A stretch of 64,000 bases of DNA from Cryobacterium lactosi (GCF_004403945.1 NZ_SOHM01000025.1:64205-128204); one strand, 5' to 3'; positions 8,013-16,548 are shown, numbered from the stretch's first letter. Translations and numbers: made by a program. The notes: generated by a model not told the origin, from the letters alone.

Positions 8013-8474
8013 ATGAGGTGCAGGAGGGCCGGCCGTGCCGCCCGCGGCGCGGAGGGGGAGGAGGGATCGGTCCTGCTGCTGACCATCTTCTACGGTTTCC
8101 TGGCGCTCCTGGTGGTGCTGATCGTGGTCGCGGCCACGAGCCTCTATCTGGAGCGGAAGAAACTCTTCACGTTGGCGGATGGCGCGGCGCTCGCCGCTGC
8201 CGAATCGTTCACCCTCGACTCCGTCGCGATCGAGGCCGGCGAACTCCACGCCGCCCTGACGAGCCCCGAGATCCGTGCGGCGGCAACGGCCTATCTTGCT
8301 GCCGCACCGCACCCCGGAATTGAAAACCTGGTGCTCGCCGGCGCCGAGACTGCCGACGGGCAGAGCGCCACGGTGACCCTGCGGGCCTGGTGGCGCCCGC
8401 CAGTACTCACCCTGTTCGTGCCGGACGGCCTGCCCATTGAGGTGACGGTGGTGGCCCGTTCGGTGTTCCACTGA
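8013..8474 (+). CDS. TadG-like pilus-associated protein
   Basis: A 153-residue single-span protein. GEEGSVLLLTIFYGFLALLVVLIVVAATSLYLERKKLFTLADGAALAAAES (about residues 14-64) matches the N-terminal domain of putative Flp pilus-assembly TadG proteins, including the LADGAALAAA block. The extracytoplasmic part is short compared with full TadG proteins, which have an additional von Willebrand-type domain. The ATG at 8013 has a strong purine-rich ribosome site (GAGGGG) and follows the previous stop by five bases. It is the last gene of the tad operon. Confidence 0.82.
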   Translation: MRCRRAGRAARGAEGEEGSVLLLTIFYGFLALLVVLIVVAATSLYLERKKLFTLADGAALAAAESFTLDSVAIEAGELHAALTSPEIRAAATAYLAAAPHPGIENLVLAGAETADGQSATVTLRAWWRPPVLTLFVPDGLPIEVTVVARSVFH

Positions 8475-8518
8475 GCTGCTCCTCCCTCTCACCGAGTCCT
8501 CCCGCGCACCGGGGCGAG

Positions 8519-8551
8519 GTTCGTATGTTGTTCACCGCCGGTTCAGGCGGT
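8519..8551 (+). promoter_or_regulatory. PHO-box-like array upstream of alkaline phosphatase
   Basis: Three directly repeated 11-base units, each starting with GTTC, lie end to end: GTTCGTATGTT (8519-8529), GTTCACCGCCG (8530-8540) and GTTCAGGCGGT (8541-8551). The actinobacterial PhoP PHO box, as described in Streptomyces, is built of 11-base direct repeats with GTTCACC cores. A possible -10 element, TGTAAT, lies at 8574-8579, which puts the array over the -35 region. Control by PhoR-PhoP under phosphate limitation is therefore likely. Confidence 0.7.
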
Positions 8552-8633
8552 GTCTCTGCCAGCCGGGTTGCCTTGTAATCGTTGCTTTCGAACCGGAATC
8601 AACACCGAGACACCAAGTCCAGGGGGAAACGCC

Positions 8634-10559
8634 GTGTTCCGTTCGTCCAAGTCATCCATCCGACGGCCCCGGCGCAGCGCGCTCATGGCCGCAGCGACCG
8701 GCCTCATCGCCGGTGTCAGCATCCTGGCGCCGCTCGGCGCTTATGCCGCCACCGATGACCACGGTGGGGCCGCCCGCAACGACGGCGACAAGACCGCCGC
8801 GGTTCGCGAGTCCATCGTGGACGGGCCGGCCAAGAACGTCATCCTGTTGATCGGTGACGGCATGGGCGACAGCGAGATCACGGTCGCCCGCAACTACGCC
8901 GAGGGCGCCGCGGGCGCGTTCGCCGGGATCGACGCGCTGCCGCTGACCGGCCAATACACGACCTACGCGCTCAACAAGGACGGCACCCCGAACTACGCGT
9001 CGGAATCTGCATCGACTGCCAGCGGCTGGTCGACCGGCACCAAGACGAACAACGGGGCACTCTCGGTGGACATCGCAGGCACTCCTCAGTCGACCCTGCT
9101 CGAACTGGCCAAGGCGAACGGGTTGCGCACCGGTAACGTCTCGACCGCGGAAATCCAGGACGCTACCCCGGGCGCCCAGGTTGCCCACATCTCGGCCCGG
9201 GGCTGCTACGGACCGGTGAAGACCACGGCGAACTGCGCCGCCGAGGCTCTCGAGAACGGTGGGCTGGGCTCGATCTCCGAGCAACTGCTCACCCTCCGTC
9301 CAGACGTGGTGCTGGGCGGTGGGTCGGCCACCTTCACTGAGAAGGCCGTCGCCGGCGACTGGGCCGGCCAGACCCTGTTCGAGCAGGCCGCCGACCGCGA
9401 CTACCAGCTGGTGAGCGACGCGGCAGGTCTCGACGCCGTCACCGCGGCCGACCAGAGCGCCCCGGTGCTCGGACTCTTCACTCCGGGCAACTTCCCCACC
9501 CGCTGGATCGGCCCCGAAGCCAGCGTCGGCGGCGGTGACCTCGCTCCGGTCTCCTGCACGGCGAACCCCGAACGGCTGGACACCGGTCTCTCGCTGGCCT
9601 CCCTGACCGATAAGGCCATCGACCTGCTGTCAGCCGACAGCGAGCAGGGCTTCTTCCTGCAGGTTGAGGGTGCCAGCATCGACAAGCGCGACCACGCCGC
9701 GGATGCCTGCGGCCAGATCGGCGAGACCATCGACCTCGATGAGGCCGTGCAGTCTGCCCTCGCATTCGCCAAGGCCGACGGTAACACCCTCGTCGTGGTC
9801 ACTGCCGACCACGCCCACACCAGCCAGATCGTGGGTTCGACCCCGCCCGGCCTCAGCGTCGCGCTGACCACCGAGGAAGGCTCGCCCATGCTCGTGAGTT
9901 ACGGCACGGCAGAAGCCGGCGAATCGCAGCAGCACACCGGCTCCCAGGTACGGATCGCCGGGTACGGCCCCGGCGCCGCGAACGTGCTTGGCCTGACCGA
10001 CCAGACTGATCTGTTCTTCACCTCGTCCAACGCGTTGGCCCTGAACACGAACCTCAGGTCCCTCAGCGCCGCGGCGACCCTCACCCTGGACCAGGCGGCC
10101 GTCGCACCGGGGGCGGCATTCACTGCCACTGGTGCGGGGCTGGCCGCCGACTGGCGCGCCACCAGCGAGGTCAGCAGCTCCGCCTCGACTGACCCGCTCG
10201 GCGTCGTCGACGTCATCGATGGCCGGGCTGTGATCGTCGGAACCGCCCCGACCGCTCCCGGGCAGTACACGGTCACCCTCACCGGCGCCCAGACCGGTGT
10301 CTCGGTGTCGTCAGTGCTGACCGTCGCCGCGGCAGGCACGACACCGGCGCCCACGGTTGCTCCGACGCCTGCGCCGGCCGGAGCGGTACCGGGAACCGGC
10401 CCCACCAACGGTGTGGCAGCGGGAGTTGCCGCGGCCGTAGGCGGCCTCCTCGCCTCCACCGGGGCGCAGGTGGCTCCGCTGGTGGGTATCGCCGCGCTGC
10501 TGCTGGCTGCGGGCGGAGTGCTCGTGGTGGTCCGTCGTCGCCGTCACGGTGTCCTCTAA
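8634..10559 (+). CDS. phoA: Secreted, sortase-anchored alkaline phosphatase
   Basis: A 641-residue phosphomonoesterase of the PhoA family, which frees phosphate outside the cell. The GTG at 8634, preceded by AGGGGGAAA, gives a clean signal peptide (basic SIRRPRRS, hydrophobic core, cleavage after AYA near residue 38). Metal and active-site blocks are [12 protein letters not shown] near 63-74, [16 protein letters not shown] near 120-136 with the nucleophilic Ser, [12 protein letters not shown] near 345, VTADHAH near 387 and QHTG near 425. Glu replaces the Asp that precedes the nucleophile in E. coli. The C-terminus has a Pro/Ala-rich linker, LASTG at 606-610, a hydrophobic helix and RRRRH: a wall-sorting signal. 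A PHO-box-like array lies upstream and a strong terminator downstream. Confidence 0.93.
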   Translation: MFRSSKSSIRRPRRSALMAAATGLIAGVSILAPLGAYAATDDHGGAARNDGDKTAAVRESIVDGPAKNVILLIGDGMGDSEITVARNYAEGAAGAFAGIDALPLTGQYTTYALNKDGTPNYASESASTASGWSTGTKTNNGALSVDIAGTPQSTLLELAKANGLRTGNVSTAEIQDATPGAQVAHISARGCYGPVKTTANCAAEALENGGLGSISEQLLTLRPDVVLGGGSATFTEKAVAGDWAGQTLFEQAADRDYQLVSDAAGLDAVTAADQSAPVLGLFTPGNFPTRWIGPEASVGGGDLAPVSCTANPERLDTGLSLASLTDKAIDLLSADSEQGFFLQVEGASIDKRDHAADACGQIGETIDLDEAVQSALAFAKADGNTLVVVTADHAHTSQIVGSTPPGLSVALTTEEGSPMLVSYGTAEAGESQQHTGSQVRIAGYGPGAANVLGLTDQTDLFFTSSNALALNTNLRSLSAAATLTLDQAAVAPGAAFTATGAGLAADWRATSEVSSSASTDPLGVVDVIDGRAVIVGTAPTAPGQYTVTLTGAQTGVSVSSVLTVAAAGTTPAPTVAPTPAPAGAVPGTGPTNGVAAGVAAAVGGLLASTGAQVAPLVGIAALLLAAGGVLVVVRRRRHGVL

Positions 10560-10590
10560 CCGAGGCGTTCAGGCCGGCGCCTGACGACCA

Positions 10591-10622
10591 GCGAAGGCCG
10601 CTCCGACAGGAGCGGCCTTCGC
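10591..10622 (+). terminator. Strong stem-loop terminator after alkaline phosphatase
   Basis: A perfect 14-base stem (GCGAAGGCCGCTCC with GGAGCGGCCTTCGC) closes a GACA tetraloop, 31 bases after the phosphatase stop. No T-run follows, which is common for terminators in high-GC actinobacteria. Confidence 0.85.
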
Positions 10623-10725
10623 CGGTGGCTACCGGCGCAGCCGACCCGGCGCGGCACGGGGCGAGCGGCGGACAGTCGGCCGGTAATGTCGTCGGAGTAC
10701 CGCATCCGGTCGGCGAGGGAGAACA

Positions 10726-11610
10726 GTGACAGCCAAGCGTGACCGCCTCACCGGAGCTGGAGCCCAACTGGTCACCGAGGTGACCATCAACTACGGCTCG
10801 TCGCTGGCTGGTCTACTCATCCCTATGGTCGGCTCACCCGTGGTCGTGGCCGTGCGCCAACTGGTGATGGCGATCACCGTGCTGCCGTTCTACCGGCCCA
10901 AGTTCGTCACGTTCACCTGGGCCCGGCTGTGGCCCGCGCTGATGCTCGGCGTGGTGCTCGCGGTGATGAACCTCACCTTCTACGAGTCGGTCGACCGGCT
11001 CGGCCTGGGCGTGGCCGCGACCATCGAGTTCCTCGGCCCGTTCGCCGTGGCGCTGGCCGCGTCCCGCCGGTTCCTCGACTTCGTCTGCGCGGCCGCGGCC
11101 GCCGCCGGGGTGTTCCTGCTCACCTGGTCGGATGGCACGCTAGACCCGATCGGCATCGCCCTCGCGCTCACCGCCGCGGCGGCTTGGGCTGGATACATCC
11201 TGCTCACCCGCCGGGTGGCCACGCAGCTGCCGGGCCTGGAAGGCATCACCATCGCCAGCCTGGTCAGCCTGGTGCTGCTCGTTCCCCTGGCCGTGGTCAC
11301 GGTGGACTACTCGAAGCTGAACTGGGGTGTGATCGGGCTGCTCGTGGCGGTGGGCGTGCTGTCGTCGGCGTTCCCGTACACCCTGGACACCTTCATCCTG
11401 CGCCGGATCACCCCGAGGCTCTACGCCATCATCACCAGCTTCGGCCCGGTTGTCGCGGCGGTCTTCGGGGTGCTCGTGCTCGGGGAGAACCTGTTGCTGC
11501 AGCAGCAGATCGCCATCCTGGTGGTCTGCGCCGCCGCCGGCGCGGCGATCGCCACCCAGCGCGAGCAGCCGGTATCCGACCTCGAACGCACGGCTCGCGC
11601 CATCCCATAG
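10726..11610 (+). CDS. EamA/DMT-family transporter (RhtA-like)
   Basis: A 294-residue protein of the drug/metabolite transporter superfamily with about ten membrane segments arranged as two EamA repeats (residues about 15-140 and 150-285). Members export amino acids, threonine/homoserine or other small metabolites; the substrate here is unknown. The sequence VAATIEFLGPFAVALAAS near residue 98 and ITPRLYAIITSFGPVVAAVFGVLVLGE near 226 are the conserved repeat ends. The start is GTG at 10726 after GGGAGAACA. It is a single-gene unit ending convergently with rmuC. Confidence 0.88.
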   Translation: MTAKRDRLTGAGAQLVTEVTINYGSSLAGLLIPMVGSPVVVAVRQLVMAITVLPFYRPKFVTFTWARLWPALMLGVVLAVMNLTFYESVDRLGLGVAATIEFLGPFAVALAASRRFLDFVCAAAAAAGVFLLTWSDGTLDPIGIALALTAAAAWAGYILLTRRVATQLPGLEGITIASLVSLVLLVPLAVVTVDYSKLNWGVIGLLVAVGVLSSAFPYTLDTFILRRITPRLYAIITSFGPVVAAVFGVLVLGENLLLQQQIAILVVCAAAGAAIATQREQPVSDLERTARAIP

Positions 11611-11628
11611 CGGCGGCCCGACGTACGA

Positions 11629-11646
11629 CTCGCGTTCCGGCGCGAG
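11629..11646. terminator. Short hairpin between convergent genes
   Basis: CTCGCG-TTCCGG-CGCGAG forms a six-base stem in the 40-base gap between the EamA gene and rmuC. It could serve both strands. There is no T-run, so it is a weak candidate. Confidence 0.4.
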
Positions 11647-11650
11647 CGGC

Positions 11651-12976
11651 TCAGTCCCGGGTGGGGATCGCTTCCAGGGCGTCGGTCTCCAGCGCGGCCA
11701 CGAACTCGTAGGCCACCAGCTCGCGAGGGGATTCCTCGATGCCCACCAACGGGGCCAGCACCTTCGACTCGTCGAGGGCGTTGAGCTTGCGGGCAGTCGG
11801 CAGTACCTGACGTTCCATCGAGCCGACGAACCCGTTGTAGTCCTTGACCGTGCGTTCGATCGCGCGGCCGAGTTTTTCAATGTGGGTGGCGGTGGTGGCC
11901 AGCCGGGAGTACAACTCGCGGCTGAGGTCGAAGAGCACCTGGGCGTCGTGGGTGAGCACGTCTTGCTGCCAGCTGAACGCCACGGTCTTCAGCACCGACC
12001 ACAGTGTGACGGGGGAGGCCAGCGCCACGCGCTTGCTGAACGCGAACTCCATCAGCGACGGGTCGGCCTCCAGCGCGGAGGACACCAGCGATTCGCTGGG
12101 GATGAACGCGATCACGAGTTCGGGGGAGGCGTCGAGGCCCTGCCAGTACGCCTTGCTGCCCAGCGCCGTGACGTGGTCGCGCACGGCCTTGACGTGCGCC
12201 TTCATGAACACGGCGCGCTGGGCGCCATCCGCACCGGTCGCCGTCGCGGGAATCTGGCTGGCCTCGAGGAACGCGGTGAACGGCACCTTGGCGTCGACGG
12301 CGATGTTCTTGCCGCCGGGCAGGTGCACCACCATGTCGGGCCGGCCGGCTCCGGCATCCGAGTGGATGCTGGACTGCACGTCGAAGTCGACCCGCTCGAT
12401 GAGACCGGCCGCCTCGACGACGCTGCGCAGCTGGGTCTCGCCCCAGACACCGCGGGTGTTGTTGGCGCGGAGCGCCGAGGCGAGGGACTCTGCCGTGCTG
12501 CGCAGACGCTCCTCTGACTCGGTGGCCGAGCGCAGCTGCTCGGTGAGCTCACCGTGCTGAAGGCTGCGCTGCTTCTCGAGCTCGGCGACCTTCTGCTGCA
12601 TGCTGACCAGGCTGTCTTTCACCGGGGCGAGGGCCTGCAGCACCTCGCTCTCCTGCCGTTCGCGCTCGGTGCGGGCGGCCTGGTCGTCGCGCTGCCGGTC
12701 GACGATGTCCCGGTACTGCCGTTTCTGGTCGGCGATCTGGTCGCGCAGTCCGTCTGCGGTGGCCTGCATCGAGGCGAGTTCCTCCCGCAACAGCGACTGC
12801 ACGCCTGCCTCCCTGGCGCGGCTCTCGGCGAGCGCCACCTGGTGCCGGGCCTCGAGCACGGCCGGGTCGGCGCCGGCCGGGCCGGCCGACTGACGGCGTT
12901 GCAGGAGCACAACGCTCACGAGAGCGCCGAGCACAGCACCGAGAAGGAGGCCGAAGAAAAGCGCGAGGAGGTCCAT
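11651..12976 (-). CDS. rmuC: DNA recombination protein RmuC
   Basis: A 441-residue RmuC-family protein, thought to limit recombination at inverted repeats. An N-terminal membrane anchor (LLALFFGLLLGAVLGALVSVVLL, residues 3-25) is followed by a long Gln/Arg/Glu-rich coiled coil to about residue 185 and then the RmuC nuclease-like domain, recognisable by NNTRGVWGETQLRSVVEAAGL, HLPGGKNIAVDAKVPFTAFLEA and SPVTLWSVLKTVAFSWQQ. The ATG at 12976 begins directly before the anchor; a longer frame reaches 13021 but adds only a non-conserved stretch. It is probably monocistronic. Confidence 0.94.
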   Translation of the reverse strand: MDLLALFFGLLLGAVLGALVSVVLLQRRQSAGPAGADPAVLEARHQVALAESRAREAGVQSLLREELASMQATADGLRDQIADQKRQYRDIVDRQRDDQAARTERERQESEVLQALAPVKDSLVSMQQKVAELEKQRSLQHGELTEQLRSATESEERLRSTAESLASALRANNTRGVWGETQLRSVVEAAGLIERVDFDVQSSIHSDAGAGRPDMVVHLPGGKNIAVDAKVPFTAFLEASQIPATATGADGAQRAVFMKAHVKAVRDHVTALGSKAYWQGLDASPELVIAFIPSESLVSSALEADPSLMEFAFSKRVALASPVTLWSVLKTVAFSWQQDVLTHDAQVLFDLSRELYSRLATTATHIEKLGRAIERTVKDYNGFVGSMERQVLPTARKLNALDESKVLAPLVGIEESPRELVAYEFVAALETDALEAIPTRD

Positions 12977-13062
12977 GCGGCCAGTCTGACAGCGACCACC
13001 GACACGGCCGGCAGGCCGCACGCGCGTCGTGCGGGCCGGACCCCGGGAGCTGGCGGTGCCGG

Positions 13063-13680
13063 CTAGTTCAGCGCCATCGGGCCGTGCGCGGCGCGGTGTT
13101 CCTGGGTGGCGACCGGGCCGATGACGCCCATGTTGACGCCGCAGATGCGGGCCAGGTCTTCGATGGTGTCGGCGCCGTGCCGGTCGGCGGCGTGGATCAT
13201 GATCGCCGCGCAGGCCTCGGAGTCGGCGAGGGCATTGTGGTGTGAGAAGTCCTCGAACCCGGCGGCCATCGCCGCGACCGGCAGCCGGTAGGAGTCGAGG
13301 TGGTAGGTCTTGCGGGCCACCTGCAGGCTGCAGACGTAGCGGAAGTCGGGCACCGTCATGCCCGTGATCGTGGATGCGGTCTTGATCACGCCCAGGTCGA
13401 AGCCCGCGTTGTGCGCCACGAGTACGTCACCGTCGGCGAAGGCGACCAGGTTGGGTAGCTGCTGCGACCAGCTGAGGGCGCTTGCCACCTGCTCCGGATA
13501 GATGCCGTGGATCTTGATGTTCCACTCCTGGAACAGGTCGTGGCCGAGCGGCGGCTTGATGAACCAGCCGATCTTGTCGACGACGACGCCGTCGCGCACC
13601 TTCACCAATCCCACCGAGCAGGCCGAGGCAGCTGAGGAGTTGGCGGTTTCGAAATCGATGGCGGTGAAGTTGACGGGCAC
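13063..13680 (-). CDS. DnaQ-like 3'-5' exonuclease domain protein
   Basis: A 205-residue single-domain exonuclease of the DEDDh group, related to DNA polymerase III epsilon. Exo I is FTAIDFETAN (D9, E11), Exo II is VAHNAGFDLGVI near residues 88-99 and the Exo III region is HHNALADSEACA near 148-159, with His and Asp correctly spaced. It would trim single-stranded DNA or RNA ends in repair or turnover. It lies divergent from ychF with a 130-base shared upstream region, so the two may share regulatory DNA. Confidence 0.9.
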   Translation of the reverse strand: MPVNFTAIDFETANSSAASACSVGLVKVRDGVVVDKIGWFIKPPLGHDLFQEWNIKIHGIYPEQVASALSWSQQLPNLVAFADGDVLVAHNAGFDLGVIKTASTITGMTVPDFRYVCSLQVARKTYHLDSYRLPVAAMAAGFEDFSHHNALADSEACAAIMIHAADRHGADTIEDLARICGVNMGVIGPVATQEHRAAHGPMALN

Positions 13681-13810
13681 GCCTCATGGTCTCACGCGCC
13701 GCCGACATCGCCGCGCCGGCTGGCATCCGCACCTCCGCCGACCGGCCCGGGCGTGGCGCGAAACGACGCGGCAGAACGCCGAACGGGCTGAGCCGGTACC
13801 ATGGACTCTC

Positions 13811-14884
13811 GTGGCTCTTACTATTGCAATCGTCGGACTGCCCAATGTTGGCAAGTCCACCCTCTTCAACGCGTTGACCAAGAACAACGTGCTCGCGGCG
13901 AACTACCCGTTCGCCACCATCGAGCCCAACGTTGGCATCGTCAACCTGCCCGACCACCGCCTGGCGAAGCTGGCGAAGGTGTTCGGCAGCGAGCGTCTGC
14001 TGCCGGCCCCGGTGTCGTTCGTCGACATCGCCGGCATCGTGCGCGGCGCCAGCGAGGGTGAGGGCCTGGGCAACAAGTTCCTCGCCAACATCCGTGAGGC
14101 CGACGCCATCGCGCAGGTCATCCGCGGCTTCGCCGACCCCGACGTGGTGCACGTCGACGGTGCGGTCAACCCGGCCGGCGACATGGAGACCATCAACACC
14201 GAGCTCGTGCTCGCCGACCTGCAGACGCTCGAAAAGGCGATCGTGCGGTACGAGAAGGAGACCAAGGGTCGCAAGCTCGACCCGAGCGTTCTCAAGACCG
14301 CGCTCGAGGCGCAGACCTTCCTCGACACCGGCAAGCCGCTGTCGGCATCGAAGATCGACGTCGAGCCCATCCGCGAACTCGGCCTGCTCACCACCAAGCC
14401 GTTCATCTACGTCTTCAACGTCGACGAGGCCGTGCTGCAGGATGCCGAGAAGCTCGCCGTGCTGGCCGCCCTCGTCGCCCCGGCCAACGCCGTGTTCCTC
14501 GACGCGAAGCTCGAATCCGAGCTCGCCGAACTCGACGAAGAAGACGCCGCCGAGATGCTGGCCTCCACCGGCCAAGAGGAGAGCGGGCTGAACCAGCTTG
14601 CCCGCATCGGCTTCGACACTCTCGGGCTGCAGACCTACCTCACCGCCGGCCCCAAGGAAACGCGGGCCTGGACCATTCACAAGGGTTGGACCGCCCCGCA
14701 GGCCGCCGGAGTCATCCACACCGACTTCCAGAAGGGCTTCATCAAGGCCGAGGTCTTCGCGTTCCAGGACCTCATCGACGCCGGTTCCGTTGTCGAAGCC
14801 CGCGCCAAGGGCAAGGCCCGCATCGAGGGCAAGGAATACGTCATGCAGGACGGCGACGTCGTGGAGTTCCGCTTCAACGTTTAG
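13811..14884 (+). CDS. ychF: Ribosome-binding ATPase YchF
   Basis: A 357-residue Obg-family P-loop protein that hydrolyses ATP, binds ribosomes and takes part in stress control. It has G1 GLPNVGKST (residues 8-16), DIAGIVRGASEGEGLGN (switch region near 71-87), an inserted coiled-coil domain and the C-terminal TGS domain (TDFQKGFIKAEVF ... YVMQDGDVVEFRFNV). The start is GTG at 13811; an ATG ten bases earlier is out of frame. The last codons are duplicated 1.6 kb downstream, see the repeat entries, so the present 3' end and its terminator may have come with an inserted segment. Confidence 0.96.
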   Translation: MALTIAIVGLPNVGKSTLFNALTKNNVLAANYPFATIEPNVGIVNLPDHRLAKLAKVFGSERLLPAPVSFVDIAGIVRGASEGEGLGNKFLANIREADAIAQVIRGFADPDVVHVDGAVNPAGDMETINTELVLADLQTLEKAIVRYEKETKGRKLDPSVLKTALEAQTFLDTGKPLSASKIDVEPIRELGLLTTKPFIYVFNVDEAVLQDAEKLAVLAALVAPANAVFLDAKLESELAELDEEDAAEMLASTGQEESGLNQLARIGFDTLGLQTYLTAGPKETRAWTIHKGWTAPQAAGVIHTDFQKGFIKAEVFAFQDLIDAGSVVEARAKGKARIEGKEYVMQDGDVVEFRFNV

Positions 14885-14888
14885 TTCT
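14856..14888 (+). repeat. Direct repeat at the ychF 3' end, left copy
   Basis: These 33 bases, the last nine ychF codons plus the stop and three or four bases, recur at 16469-16501 in the same orientation with two mismatches (positions 5 and 26 of the repeat). A run of 20 bases, GTGGAGTTCCGCTTCAACGT, is identical in both. Such a duplication of a gene end is the usual scar of site-specific integration into a conserved gene. Confidence 0.9.
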
Positions 14889-14899
14889 ACGCATAGAGA

Positions 14900-14932
14900 A
14901 ACGGCGCAACTCGACAGAGTTGGGCCGTTTTT
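14900..14932 (+). terminator. Terminator after ychF, left copy
   Basis: AACGGC-G-CAACTC pairs with GAGTTG-G-GCCGTT around a GACA loop and is followed by TTTT. This intrinsic terminator lies 16 bases after the ychF stop. It does not resemble the terminator after the second repeat copy. Confidence 0.8.
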
Positions 14933-15035
14933 GCATTGCCGGACAGCGGCTGGCAGGTTTCAGAAAGCTGGTGTTGCCGTCGCCGACGCCACGAGTTACG
15001 ACGTGGTGTCGGTAGGTTGCGCAAGGATGACACGC

Positions 15036-16313
15036 ATGGGGTTCCTAATTGCAATGGGTGTCGGGCTGGTCCTTGTCGGCGGAGGGGGGTTTGCTAAGTG
15101 GTATCGGCACGGGGGCCCGGGGAAAGACGTGATCTGGATACTTTGGGTGCGCGAGGTCGCGAGAATGTGTGCCTGGCTCACCGGCGCTGCAATCGTGTTT
15201 GCCTATGTGTTTGGAGCTGACCCATCCTTTCTGCCGATTCTTGGCATGCTAGTTCTGGTCAGCGTGAGCACCGTATGGGTTGCCAACCGAACCACGGCTG
15301 CCGTGCGCAAATCCCGGGTCAACGGCCTACGAAGCCTTATTCTGTGCCACGCCCAGGCAACATCCCGACGAGCCTCATTGGGTTTAAGACAAGGTGCGCG
15401 AGTCATTGCTCCAACTGGATGGTCTGAGTTTCGAATCGGAATTGATGTGATGGATAGGGTCCTCGCTCCCCGTACCATCTTGCTCGCCTATGGATCGGGT
15501 CTCGCGATTCTCCCCGTGCTGATGGCGTGGATTTTCATATCTGCTATTCGTGGAGGGTCAGTCGTGGATCAGCGAGTTCTCTCGCTGATCGTCGGCTACA
15601 ACGCGTTGCTTGTCGTTTCCTGCATCACGACGGCAGTGGCGTTGAGCCTGCTCATTCTGACAATGATGCGATTTGCGCGCGTGCTCCTCGTTGGTCTTGA
15701 TATCGCTGGCGCTTTTCGTGTTGTTGCGACGTGGACTGGCTATGGAACGGCGGCAGGCGTCGTGACCGCCGCTATGCTGCCTGTGCTGAATCAGCTCCTA
15801 CCACTTTCTACCTCCCCAGGGACCGATTCTGACTTAACGGCCACGATCTCACCGCAGTTGCTCATCGATATTCCCGCAGCAGGTGCCATAGTGGGCTACG
15901 GAATCGGCTTGACGGTTTCGGTCGTCGTTCTGTGCCGCAGAGCGGAAAATCTCATAATCCGTTGGTTACTCGCACCGGCGATTTTCGTTATGGTGCTGGT
16001 CGCACTCGGAACGAATGGGATCGATCCCAGGGGGCTATACGCTTCCGTTTCGCGCAGCGTCGCGACTTCGACGTCCGGCAAGCCACCTGGGTGCAATGCA
16101 ACCATTAATCAGTTTGAGGCCCGCCTCGCCGACACTCCGTGGGTGCTACAGCTACTGGAGACGTGTAGTCCGCCGTTCCTAGTCGAAGGCGGGATGTTCA
16201 TCGCCGGCACCAGTGCGGCCGTCATGTTGCTCGCTCTCGTCTTGATGGCAATCGACTTCCGCCGAGGGGTCCAAAAGTTGTCGGAACGGTCGGAATTGTC
16301 TGAAGCGCGATGA
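15036..16313 (+). CDS. Polytopic membrane protein of unknown function
   Basis: I do not recognise this 425-residue protein. It has about nine or ten hydrophobic segments, for example near residues 1-18, 42-60, 66-82, 148-168, 182-205, 230-250, 285-305, 312-332 and 388-410, plus a soluble loop around 110-140 with AQATSRRASLGLRQGARV. A cysteine pair (PPGCN and LETCSPP) lies in the last extracytoplasmic loop, near residues 352 and 376. ATG at 15036 has AAGGA eight bases upstream; ATG at 15027 is less likely. The lower GC and use of codons rare in neighbours suggest recent acquisition. It is the only gene in the segment between the ychF-end repeats. Confidence 0.7.
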   Translation: MGFLIAMGVGLVLVGGGGFAKWYRHGGPGKDVIWILWVREVARMCAWLTGAAIVFAYVFGADPSFLPILGMLVLVSVSTVWVANRTTAAVRKSRVNGLRSLILCHAQATSRRASLGLRQGARVIAPTGWSEFRIGIDVMDRVLAPRTILLAYGSGLAILPVLMAWIFISAIRGGSVVDQRVLSLIVGYNALLVVSCITTAVALSLLILTMMRFARVLLVGLDIAGAFRVVATWTGYGTAAGVVTAAMLPVLNQLLPLSTSPGTDSDLTATISPQLLIDIPAAGAIVGYGIGLTVSVVVLCRRAENLIIRWLLAPAIFVMVLVALGTNGIDPRGLYASVSRSVATSTSGKPPGCNATINQFEARLADTPWVLQLLETCSPPFLVEGGMFIAGTSAAVMLLALVLMAIDFRRGVQKLSERSELSEAR

Positions 16314-16468
16314 GATGCAATCCCGGTGCTGTCGCCCATACCGATGAATGGCCTATCGATTCGAAATCGACAAGCCAAGGGGCGGCCCGAGCAAGGCCAG
16401 ACCAGTCGTTCTTCAATCCAGACTGCGTTCGTCGAACGGGCTAGCCCATCATGCTGTTCGGTCGCGTA

Positions 16469-16501
16469 ACGTGGTGGAGTTCCGCTTCAACGTGTAGTTC
16501 T
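16469..16501 (+). repeat. Direct repeat of the ychF 3' end, right copy
   Basis: Second copy of the 33-base ychF end, differing from 14856-14888 at two positions. It keeps a stop codon in the ychF frame (TAG at 16495-16497 after codons for FRFNV), so it reads as a detached ychF tail. The preceding sequence shows no further ychF similarity. Confidence 0.9.
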
Positions 16502-16513
16502 TGCTGGCCAGAA

Positions 16514-16548
16514 ACGCAGCGCAGCCGGTCAGTTCGGCTGCGCTGCGT
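16514..16548 (+). terminator. Terminator after the detached ychF end
   Basis: A perfect 14-base stem (ACGCAGCGCAGCCG with CGGCTGCGCTGCGT) with a seven-base loop, 16 bases after the stop of the detached ychF tail. The spacing equals that of the terminator after intact ychF, so this one is probably the ancestral ychF terminator. Confidence 0.8.

Larger units (their letters stand above)
14889..16501 (+). mobile_element. Possible small integrated element between ychF-end repeats
   Basis: The segment is bounded by the two 33-base direct repeats, is visibly less GC-rich than its surroundings, and carries one membrane-protein gene with its own codon habits. No integrase, transposase or terminal inverted repeats were found, so it may be a passenger remnant of a larger element or may depend on an enzyme supplied elsewhere. 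The call rests on the repeat and the base composition only. Confidence 0.4.

Noticed and set aside
13801-13810. ATG at 13801 as ychF start
   Set aside because: It is out of frame with the conserved protein; GTG at 13811 directly precedes the conserved ALTIAIVGLPNVGKST segment.
14598-15035. Long upstream extension of the membrane-protein frame
   Set aside because: The frame overlaps ychF and its terminator. The ribosome site and the first hydrophobic helix fit the ATG at 15036.
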